From: an uncultured Eubacteriales bacterium
GTDB lineage: Bacteria; Bacillota; Clostridia; Oscillospirales; Acutalibacteraceae
Direction of reading: 5' to 3'
Assembly (NCBI GenBank): GCA_934486455.1
Contig: CAKSPR010000014.1
Span: forward strand, 1-35,379
Length of the DNA: 35,379 nt
Of this stretch, positions 5,904-13,082 are shown one piece after another (the stretch's first letter is position 1; each line of letters opens with the position of its first letter). A model generated the notes under the pieces. That model was given only the letters and a program-made list of their open reading frames with translations. It was not told the DNA's origin and made no database searches. A program made the translations under genes and the position numbers.

Positions 5904-8675
5904 TTATTTCTCTCCTTCGTCTTTTTCTTGTTTTTTTATAAATGTGTTGATATTGATACCGCTGTCGCCCTTTTGGGCTTTCCCTGCGCCTTCGGCAGTC
6001 CATTGCTCCGACGCTTCCGCTTGCTCGGGTTTTTCCGACTGCCCGGGCTCTTCTATCCGCTCGGACTGTTGCCCGGGAGCTCCTTGCCCGTCCTCTGCGG
6101 CTTGCGGCGACTCAAAGCCTTCTATTGAATAATCGGTAATCTTTATTTCTCCGCTATCCCGATCGTTTTCAGGGTTTGCCCCTTCGTTTTGAGCGGCGGC
6201 TCTTTGTTTTCTGCGCTTTACGCTCCAGTAGGCTATATAAATGACGCTGAGCACGACAGCCCCGCAAGAGGCAATTGCGCCGGTTTTAAGGCCGGGGGTC
6301 TTGTAGGTAAAGTGAATGGTGTGCTGCTGTCCGTCCCCCTTGACCTTGACGGCCATAAAGCCCACATTTACATTTTCAATGTCCACCGCCTCGCCGTCCA
6401 CCGTGGCCGACCAGCCCTTTTCGTAAGGTACGCTGAAAAATACAAGATTGTCCTTATCAAGGGTTATTTCAGCGGTAAATTCGCTCTTGCCGGTGGAAAA
6501 GGAGGAGCAGGCGTTTTTCTTTCTTTCCTTACAGTTGGCTTTATAAGTGCTGTAATCGTATTCCTCGTTGATTTCTTCCGCCGTGACCTGCTCGCTTATA
6601 TCCGAGAGAATGTCACCGTATTTTTCGATCTGCTCATCGCTTAAAAGCATGGCCGCCATCATGGCGTCGGTGCGTTTTTCCTTATCCACCCCGTCGCAGA
6701 ACTCCCGTGTCATATAATGGTCGTAGGTAAATCCGTAGGGCACGAAATTGGCGTTTTCATAAACATAATATCCGCTTTGCTCGGTGTCCTCTTTGGTCTG
6801 TGCGTTTCCGATCGGCGAATACATTTTATATCCCAAAGCGGCATACACACCGTCGTTATTGAACTGCTTGGACTCACCGGTGTAGTTTATCACATATTTG
6901 ACCGAGAGAAGTCCTCTTAATGAGTAAATACTGACCGGAGGCTTGGAATTGACCGTTCTCGTAACGCCGATATAGTTGTAAAAATTCATGACCGATCCGG
7001 GCACTATGCTGTGGAAGGTTTGAACCCCTCTGATTCCCAAATACATGGCGGTGTTTTCGGCGCCCTCATATACCTCGATTCTTGCGTCATCAAGCTCGGT
7101 GGCAAGCACCTTTCGGCCGTTTGCATCATCAACTGTCATCTGTCGGTCGTTTTCTATGAGGGTGGGAATTATAAAGGTTTTCGTGTCGGTTCGAACAAGC
7201 TTTCCGAGGTATATGAAATATGAAGAATAGGCAAGAGAAACCACACAGCAAAAGACAATGGCCGCTTTGGCAAAGGTCTTTTTGGAATTTCTTTTAAGTC
7301 TTAAAAGCAGTGCGGTCAGCACCAGCGCCGCAACGGCTATTCCGCAATATACAAAGAAGCGGTCGGAATAGGATTTGTTGTAAACGCCGAAGTCGTTGAA
7401 ATTACCGTCGGCTCCGCGGGAGGCGGGCATAAATCCTATAAGCAGAATTATTCCCATGGTAATTCCCGCCGACCATTTCCAGCCGCTTTCAAGCTTAACG
7501 CTGTCGTCCTCAAAGCCCATGGCCGTCACCAGAGCCATGATCAGCACCGGCATATAAAACCAGCGGGCATAGTAGCTGTAATTAAAGGCCGAGAAGGCCT
7601 GGTTAAGCACGGGTATAAAGGCAATTATCATAGAGGTTATCATAAGACGGCGCTGCCATGTGCCTCTCTTGTACTGAAGCCATGAAATGACTCCGGTCAT
7701 ACCGAACAGCGGCAGCCACCCCGCCACCGACGACCAGGCCTTTTCCGATCCGGGGAAGAAAACCAGTCTTGCGGGAGGGTCGGGCGGAAAGAAGAAGGAC
7801 TGGAAGATATAGGTGTAAAGCTGCTGCTTATCATAAACCACGCCGTTCCAGCCGAGAATTGTCGAGCCGACGCGGTTGTTTTCGAGAATTCCGTAAACCG
7901 AGGGCAGAAGTATCACGGCGCTTATGGCAAGTCCCAGCACCGCTTCGATAATGATGCCGAGAAATCTTGAACAGGTATACGCCGCCTCTCCCCTTTTGAG
8001 GTTGATGCTCCAATCACCCGAAAGACACCTGACCACAAAATACATAACCGTGAAAATGACCATTCCGAAGAAGAAATAATAGTTTACAAGGGCGCAAATT
8101 GCCACGGCGCAAAGCATGACCCCTCTGCGGTTTTCGGTCATTAAAAGCTCAATCGAAAGCAGAAGCAAGGGGAAGAAAACAATTGCCTCGTGGAAGTGAT
8201 TAAAGAAAATGTTATAAACCGAAAAGCCCGAAAATGCATACATAAAAGCGCCCAGCACGGCGTAATTCTTGTTTTTCACAAAGCGGGTTATGTAGGCGTA
8301 GGCAGTGAGGCTTGCAAGGGAAAATTTTAATATGAGAAGCGGCCCCATAAGGTGGGGTACAAAGTCGTTGGGAAAAGGAATTGTCAGCCAGAAAAAGGGG
8401 CTGCCCAGCAGATAAAAGCTGTAGGAGCTGACGAAATTAGACCCAAGATCGGTACCGAAATTCCAGCCGATGTCAAGGTTTTTCACGGCGGCGTGGGCAA
8501 GCCTGTAAAAAGGGATTTGCTGGGCGTTAAAGTCTCCGTAAAAAATAAAATAGCCCTTGTCCCATATTATGTAGGGGATAAACAGCGCACAGGCCACCGC
8601 AAAGGCCAGACCGAATGCCATAAAATATTTTTCCTTAGCGGTTTTTTTTGTTATATTATTAACGGCACAAGCCAT
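5904..8675 (-). CDS. YfhO-family multi-pass membrane glycosyltransferase
   Basis: The 923-residue protein has many membrane helices through about residue 520. An extracytoplasmic C-terminal domain follows (including PFENVNV-like beta-rich sequence around GWSATVDGEAVDIENVN), then a last helix near residue 805. The overall order matches YfhO (PF09586) proteins, GT-C type enzymes that use a polyprenyl-phosphate sugar made by a partner GT2 to decorate surface polymers. The partner gene follows directly. I chose the ATG at 8675 because CGGGAGTGAG precedes it and a promoter ends close upstream; the frame opens earlier without support. An unusual feature is a tail of about 105 residues after the final helix. 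It is rich in Glu, Gln, Pro and Ala and is predicted to be disordered and cytoplasmic. Confidence 0.92.
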   Translation of the reverse strand: MACAVNNITKKTAKEKYFMAFGLAFAVACALFIPYIIWDKGYFIFYGDFNAQQIPFYRLAHAAVKNLDIGWNFGTDLGSNFVSSYSFYLLGSPFFWLTIPFPNDFVPHLMGPLLILKFSLASLTAYAYITRFVKNKNYAVLGAFMYAFSGFSVYNIFFNHFHEAIVFFPLLLLSIELLMTENRRGVMLCAVAICALVNYYFFFGMVIFTVMYFVVRCLSGDWSINLKRGEAAYTCSRFLGIIIEAVLGLAISAVILLPSVYGILENNRVGSTILGWNGVVYDKQQLYTYIFQSFFFPPDPPARLVFFPGSEKAWSSVAGWLPLFGMTGVISWLQYKRGTWQRRLMITSMIIAFIPVLNQAFSAFNYSYYARWFYMPVLIMALVTAMGFEDDSVKLESGWKWSAGITMGIILLIGFMPASRGADGNFNDFGVYNKSYSDRFFVYCGIAVAALVLTALLLRLKRNSKKTFAKAAIVFCCVVSLAYSSYFIYLGKLVRTDTKTFIIPTLIENDRQMTVDDANGRKVLATELDDARIEVYEGAENTAMYLGIRGVQTFHSIVPGSVMNFYNYIGVTRTVNSKPPVSIYSLRGLLSVKYVINYTGESKQFNNDGVYAALGYKMYSPIGNAQTKEDTEQSGYYVYENANFVPYGFTYDHYMTREFCDGVDKEKRTDAMMAAMLLSDEQIEKYGDILSDISEQVTAEEINEEYDYSTYKANCKERKKNACSSFSTGKSEFTAEITLDKDNLVFFSVPYEKGWSATVDGEAVDIENVNVGFMAVKVKGDGQQHTIHFTYKTPGLKTGAIASCGAVVLSVIYIAYWSVKRRKQRAAAQNEGANPENDRDSGEIKITDYSIEGFESPQAAEDGQGAPGQQSERIEEPGQSEKPEQAEASEQWTAEGAGKAQKGDSGININTFIKKQEKDEGEK

Positions 8676-8706
8676 ATACTCACTCCCGAAATTTATATGC
8701 AAGGAA

Positions 8707-8735
8707 ATTATACCATATAAAAAATATTTTAACAA
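8707..8735 (-). promoter_or_regulatory. Predicted promoter of the yfhO-GT2 operon
   Basis: On the minus strand TTGTTA (8730-8735) and TATAAT (8707-8712) are separated by 17 nt. Transcription would begin about 25 nt before the ATG at 8675, which supports that start. Confidence 0.7.
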
Positions 8736-8804
8736 TAGTTTTTCGGTTTTTTATAGAAAGTGCCGTATATTTCATCGGTCGGATGTGTTTTCACTCTGCT
8801 GTAC

Positions 8805-8856
8805 TGCCGACATTTTTTAACCGAATGCCTTGTGAACAGGCAGTCGGAGGTCGGCA
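8805..8856. repeat. Nested inverted repeat
   Basis: Outer arms TGCCGAC (8805-8811) and GTCGGCA (8850-8856) enclose inner arms CCGAATGCC (8821-8829) and GGCAGTCGG (8839-8847, one mismatch). There is no T-run on either side. Function is unknown. Confidence 0.55.
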
Positions 8857-8892
8857 CCGATTGCTTACCCTTTTCAAAATGCTCCGAAACGC

Positions 8893-8928
8893 AAAAATCC
8901 CGCAGAAAGTCTTAGCTCTCTGCGGGAT
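8893..8928 (-). terminator. Terminator downstream of PEP carboxykinase
   Basis: A 10-bp stem ATCCCGCAGA/TCTGCGGGAT (8897-8906 and 8919-8928) is followed on the minus strand by TTTTTGC. It lies about 75 nt past the pckG stop codon. Confidence 0.8.
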
Positions 8929-9002
8929 GTTTTATTATGACTCTTTTTCAATTCAAGGGTCTGCCGCTTTATCGGTCGGCCGATAAGCCGCAGGCTTTAA
9001 GC

Positions 9003-10763
9003 TCAGCCCAGTCTTGCTTTAAGCTCGTCAAGCTGTTTTTTAAGCTCTGCGGGGAGGTGATCGCCGAATTTCTTGTAGAATTCTTCGATTCCTGCGGCCT
9101 CCTCTTTCCAGATACCGCTGTCAACATTGAGAAGATCGGCAAGGGTCTCCTTGGAAATATCAAGGCCCTCCATGTCGAGATCGTCAACCTCGGGAACATA
9201 GCCGATGGGGGTCTCCTTGGCGCCTACCTTGCCTTCGCAGCGGTCGAGCATCCAGAGAAGCACACGCATATTGTCGCCGAATCCGGGCCAGATGAAGTTT
9301 CCTTCGTCGTCGAGACGGAACCAGTTAACATTAAAGATTTTGGGAGCCTTGTCGCCCAGCTTTTCGCCCATTTCGAGCCAGTGGCTGAAATAGTCGCCCA
9401 TGTTATATCCGCAGAAGGGAAGCATGGCCATGGGATCGCGGCGGAGGGTTCCTACCGCACCGCTTGCGGCGGCAGTGGTCTCGGAGGACATGATGGAGCC
9501 GACAAATACGCCGTTGTTCCAATCTCTCGACTGATATACCAGCGGAGCGGTCTTGGCACGGCGGCCTCCGAAGAGGATTGCCGAGATGGGCACGCCTTCG
9601 CCGTTTTCAAACTCGCTGCTGATGCAGGGGCAGTTCTTTGCGGGAGCGGTGAAGCGGCTGTTGGGATGAGCTCCCTTGGAGCCGTCGGTGCAATCCCACT
9701 TCTCGCCCTTCCAGTTGAGAGCATTCTTGGGAGGATTCTTGTCGAGGCCTTCCCACCAAACGGTATTGTCGTCGAGGTTGTGGACAACGTTGGTGAAGAT
9801 GGTACCCTGACGGGTGCTGGCAAGAGCGTTGGGGTTGGATTTTTCGTTGGTTCCGGGAGCGACGCCGAAGAAGCCGTTTTCGGGGTTGACGGCCCAAAGC
9901 CTTCCGTCGGGGCCGATTCTCATCCAGGCGATGTCGTCGCCGACCGTCCAAACCTTATATCCTTTGTCGCGGAGATATTTGGGGGGGATAAGCATGGCAA
10001 GGTTGGTCTTTCCGCAAGCCGAGGGGAATGCAGCGGCGATATATTTAACCTCGCCCTTGGGATTTTCAAGACCGAGAATGAGCATATGCTCGGCCATCCA
10101 GCCTTCGTTTCTGCCCTGATAGGAGGCTATGCGCAGAGCAAAGCATTTTTTGCCGAGCAGCACATTTCCGCCGTAACCCGAGTTGACCGAAATAATGGTG
10201 TTGTCCTGGGGGAACTGGCAGATATATCTTTTTTCTTCGTCGATGTTGCATTTGCAGTGGAGACCTCTTACCCAGTCGTCGCTGTCGCCGAGAACATCGA
10301 GAACAGCCTTGCCCACTCTGGTCATGATGGCCATGTTAAGCACAACATAGATAGAGTCGGTGACCTCGATGCCGGCCTTGGAGAACTTGGAGCCTACGGG
10401 ACCCATGGAATAGGGAATTACATACATGGTTCTGCCCTTGTAGCTGTCTCTTGCGATGTCATAGAGCATTTTATAGGCTTCATCGGGATCCATCCAGTTG
10501 TTGGTGGGGCCGGCCTCCTCCTTGGTGGGAGTGCAGATAAGTGTGCGGCCCTCAACACGGGCAACATCGTTTACCGCCGTGCGGTGAAGATAGCATCCGG
10601 GAAGCTTTTCTTCGTTAAGCTTGATCATTTCGCCGGTAGCACAGGCTTCCTTGCGGAGGGCTTCAAGCTGCTCCTCGCTTCCGTCGATCCATACTACCTT
10701 TTCGGGTTTTACCAGCTCGATCTGTTTGTCGAGCCACTCTTTGATTGATTTGTTGTTGGTCAT
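9003..10763 (-). CDS. pckG: Phosphoenolpyruvate carboxykinase (GTP)
   Basis: PckG interconverts oxaloacetate and phosphoenolpyruvate using GTP/GDP. In fermenting anaerobes it often runs in the carboxylating direction. The 586-residue protein has the family landmarks: the P-loop FPSACGKTNLAM near residue 255, GDDIAWMRIG near residue 282 (metal-binding), RYNPENGFFGVAPGT-type sequence near residue 305, and the guanine-site region FGGRRAKTAPLVYQ near residue 405. The length fits GTP-type enzymes and not the ATP-type family. The ATG follows AGAAAGGACGG, with a promoter about 120 nt upstream. A LysR-type regulator lies next upstream on the same strand, but a regulatory link is only suggested by position. 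Confidence 0.96.
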   Translation of the reverse strand: MTNNKSIKEWLDKQIELVKPEKVVWIDGSEEQLEALRKEACATGEMIKLNEEKLPGCYLHRTAVNDVARVEGRTLICTPTKEEAGPTNNWMDPDEAYKMLYDIARDSYKGRTMYVIPYSMGPVGSKFSKAGIEVTDSIYVVLNMAIMTRVGKAVLDVLGDSDDWVRGLHCKCNIDEEKRYICQFPQDNTIISVNSGYGGNVLLGKKCFALRIASYQGRNEGWMAEHMLILGLENPKGEVKYIAAAFPSACGKTNLAMLIPPKYLRDKGYKVWTVGDDIAWMRIGPDGRLWAVNPENGFFGVAPGTNEKSNPNALASTRQGTIFTNVVHNLDDNTVWWEGLDKNPPKNALNWKGEKWDCTDGSKGAHPNSRFTAPAKNCPCISSEFENGEGVPISAILFGGRRAKTAPLVYQSRDWNNGVFVGSIMSSETTAAASGAVGTLRRDPMAMLPFCGYNMGDYFSHWLEMGEKLGDKAPKIFNVNWFRLDDEGNFIWPGFGDNMRVLLWMLDRCEGKVGAKETPIGYVPEVDDLDMEGLDISKETLADLLNVDSGIWKEEAAGIEEFYKKFGDHLPAELKKQLDELKARLG

Positions 10764-10881
10764 AATAACCGTCCTTTCTCAACCTTTATCACAGCAACCC
10801 CGAAATCCCGTTTTTTTCGGTATTCGGCGTCCTGAAATTTATTAAACAGGTCAGTCAGGAAAATCTTCCCTGCATGACTCC

Positions 10882-10910
10882 ATTTTACTATATAAAAAAT
10901 GATTTTACAA
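10882..10910 (-). promoter_or_regulatory. Predicted promoter of pckG
   Basis: On the minus strand TTGTAA (10905-10910) and TAAAAT (10882-10887) are 17 nt apart. This leaves a leader of roughly 110 nt before the pckG start. I recognise no riboswitch in the leader. Confidence 0.55.
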
Positions 10911-10977
10911 TGGGAATATATTTAACAATGTGTTAAATGTGGCGGTGCGCTTAAAACTTCTCATTTCGAGCGAATTT

Positions 10978-11889
10978 TTAAACATCGCATATCTCGGCAC
11001 CGTCAACGCGGCTGTCGAGAATAAGCTTTTCGAGCTCCTTTGCCGCAACGCTTAAAGGCTGCTCCTTTCGCTTGATCATGCAAACCGAGCGCAGGGGAAT
11101 TTTTTCGGCAAGGTCGATTCTCGCCACGTCGGTGTTTCCCTCCAAAAACTCCTCTGGCACAAAGCCGATTCCGAGATCCGAGCGAACCATGGGAAGTATC
11201 TGGTCGGCGGTTGCCGCCTCGATGTCGGGCAAAAATTTCAACCCGTTTTTGGTGAAAAACGCCGAGTACATCTCGAATGTTTTTGTGTCCGTTCCGAGAG
11301 ATATTACGGGATATTCGGCCAGCTCCTTTAAAGAAACCTTTCGGCCCAAAAGCTCGGGAAATCCGTTTCCGCAAACAGCCACCTCTCTTATGGTCTTTAT
11401 CTTTTTTTCGGTAAGGGTGGTGGATTTTACGGTGGGGGTCGTCACAATGGCAAGGTCGGCCAGTCCCTCTTTAAGGGCGGTGATTGCCTGAGGGGTGGAA
11501 TGGTTGCTTATTCTTATTTTAACCTTTGGGTAAAGGGTGCGGTATTTTTTAAAAACGGGCAGAATGCAGCAGTTGAGAGCAACCTCGCTGGCCGAAACAT
11601 AAATCGCTCCGCCCTCCAGGTTTTTGCTTCGGGAGATTTCTTCCTCTCCCGCCTCGATATGCTCAAGAGCGATCCTTATGTGGGAATAGAGCTTTTCTCC
11701 CTCCGGGGTGAGCTTCATGCCGCGGTTGGAGCGCACAAAAAGCGTACAGCCAAGCTCTCCTTCGAGGTTTTTTATCGATCGGGTAAGGTTGGGCTGATTG
11801 TTCATCAGCATCTTCGCCGCCTGAGAAATGTTTCCGTACTTGGCGACATAATAAAATATCCGATAATAATCGTAATTGATATTGTACAT
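10978..11889 (-). CDS. LysR-family transcriptional regulator
   Basis: The 303-residue protein has an N-terminal winged helix-turn-helix at about residues 5-62 (NISQAAKMLMNNQPNLTRSI, then LEGELGCTLFVR and LTPEGEKLYSH). A periplasmic-binding-protein-like effector domain follows from about residue 90 (GGAIYVSASEVALNCCILPV onwards). It would bind DNA as a tetramer and respond to a small metabolite. Most LysR regulators control a divergent neighbour. Here the upstream side is 450 nt of AT-rich DNA leading to a divergent sugar O-acetyltransferase gene, and downstream is pckG on the same strand, so both are candidate targets. The effector is not predictable. Confidence 0.93.
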   Translation of the reverse strand: MYNINYDYYRIFYYVAKYGNISQAAKMLMNNQPNLTRSIKNLEGELGCTLFVRSNRGMKLTPEGEKLYSHIRIALEHIEAGEEEISRSKNLEGGAIYVSASEVALNCCILPVFKKYRTLYPKVKIRISNHSTPQAITALKEGLADLAIVTTPTVKSTTLTEKKIKTIREVAVCGNGFPELLGRKVSLKELAEYPVISLGTDTKTFEMYSAFFTKNGLKFLPDIEAATADQILPMVRSDLGIGFVPEEFLEGNTDVARIDLAEKIPLRSVCMIKRKEQPLSVAAKELEKLILDSRVDGAEICDV

Positions 11890-11964
11890 GTCTCACCTCT
11901 TTTGATATATGCAAAATACATAAACGCAAAACAAAAAATACATTTAACATATATCAGTATCTGC

Positions 11965-11993
11965 ATTATACCCTTTTGTCAATTGTTTGTCAA
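11965..11993 (-). promoter_or_regulatory. Strong predicted promoter of the LysR gene
   Basis: On the minus strand a perfect TTGACA (11988-11993) and a perfect TATAAT (11965-11970) are exactly 17 nt apart. A second TTGACA lies inside the spacer. The leader to the LysR start codon is about 70 nt. Confidence 0.8.
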
Positions 11994-12032
11994 TAGGCAA
12001 ATCAAAAATTTTGTTAAAAAAATAACAATTTA

Positions 12033-12090
12033 TTTTTTCGGTGCTTTTCTTTTTTGTTTTTCGGTGCTTTTTTCTTTTGTTTTCGGAGCT
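12033..12090. repeat. Short T-rich tandem repeat, about 2.5 copies
   Basis: The core CGGTGC flanked by T-runs occurs at 12039 and 12062, with a variant CGGAGC at 12084. The period is 22-23 nt. Confidence 0.6.
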
Positions 12091-12346
12091 GTTTTTTAAA
12101 AACGGTTGCCGAAATTATATTGCAAAGGACGGTTGCAAAACGGCCGCAACATCTTTATTATGACAGACAAAATGAAAAATATCCCTTTTCCCCGGTTATT
12201 TGACCGGTATCCGAAAGGCTTATAAAAGCAGGTGTTTTTTGGCGGTTTCCCGTCTCGGGGAGGCTTTTGCGGTTGACAAAAGGACAATAAAATGTTACCC
12301 TTTTTAGGTAATATATTTACACTGCACCTAACAGGAGATGTTACCC

Positions 12347-12997
12347 TTGACAGAAAGAGAAAAAATGCTTGCGGGAAAGATATATAAGCCCTTCGGCGAC
12401 GGCCTTGCCGCCGAAAGAACGCTGGCTCACAAGCTCTGTGCCGAATACAATCAAACCAGCGAGGTCGACGAGCGGAAAAGGGAGGAAATTTTAAACACCC
12501 TGCTCCCCAACCGTGCCGAAGGGGTCTATTTGCAGGGGCCGATATTTTTTGATTTCGGAACAAACACCAAAATAGGCAAAAACAGCTATGCCAACTTCAA
12601 TTTCACCGTGCTGGACATATGCCCTGTTACCATTGGAGATAATGTTTTTATGGGTCCCGGCGTTTCCCTGCTTACTCCCCTCCATCCCCTTTGCTTTGAC
12701 GACCGAAACCCCTATACCGATCCCGAAACGGGCAAGCCCACCGAACAGGAATACGGCGCTCCCATAACCATAGAGGACAATTGCTGGATAGCCGGAAATG
12801 TCACCGTGTGCCCCGGCGTAACCATAGGAGAGGGCTGTGTTATCGGCGCGGGAAGCGTCGTTACAAGAGACATTCCCAAAAACAGCCTTGCGGTGGGCAA
12901 TCCCTGCCGTGTAATAAGAAGCATAACCGAAAGGGACAGGCTTAAAAATCATCCCGAGCTTTACGCCCCGGGGGACTATGAAAAATACAACGGTTGA
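12347..12997 (+). CDS. Sugar O-acetyltransferase, maltose/galactoside acetyltransferase family
   Basis: The 216-residue enzyme belongs to the left-handed beta-helix (hexapeptide repeat) acetyltransferases of the Maa/LacA/NodL group, which acetylate a free sugar hydroxyl using acetyl-CoA. It opens MTEREKMLAGKIY, the usual N-terminal helix. It contains the GNVTVCPGVTIGEGCVIGAG hexapeptide region near residue 152, and the catalytic-histidine region LLTPLHPLCF near residue 106. An ATG at 12338 is in frame but directly abuts the AGGAG box. The TTG at 12347 sits 9 nt from it and gives the canonical N-terminus, so I prefer the TTG. The natural acceptor is unknown. Confidence 0.9.
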   Translation: MTEREKMLAGKIYKPFGDGLAAERTLAHKLCAEYNQTSEVDERKREEILNTLLPNRAEGVYLQGPIFFDFGTNTKIGKNSYANFNFTVLDICPVTIGDNVFMGPGVSLLTPLHPLCFDDRNPYTDPETGKPTEQEYGAPITIEDNCWIAGNVTVCPGVTIGEGCVIGAGSVVTRDIPKNSLAVGNPCRVIRSITERDRLKNHPELYAPGDYEKYNG

Positions 12998-13082
12998 CCC
13001 TTTTGTTTTTCAAAGGCCCCGCGCCCCCTTCAGCCCGTTTAAAAAAACAGCTTTCATGAGTTAAAATTTCGGAGGATAGATT

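Larger units (their letters stand above)
8676..9002. other. Intergenic region with a promoter, a nested hairpin and a terminator
   Basis: This gap contains the yfhO-family promoter (8707-8735), a nested imperfect hairpin (8805-8856) and the terminator serving the PEP carboxykinase gene (8893-8928). I see no gene here. Confidence 0.7.
11890..12346. other. AT-rich intergenic region between divergent genes
   Basis: This stretch holds the LysR promoter (11965-11993), three imperfect copies of a T-rich tandem repeat (12033-12090), and a repeated leader motif before the acetyltransferase gene. A 155-residue minus-strand frame overlaps the acetyltransferase start, has no ribosome binding site and is not called. 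Confidence 0.6.

Noticed and set aside
8937..10748. 603-codon plus-strand open frame
   Set aside because: It is antisense to pckG, whose motifs and length are unambiguous; its composition is the mirror of that gene.
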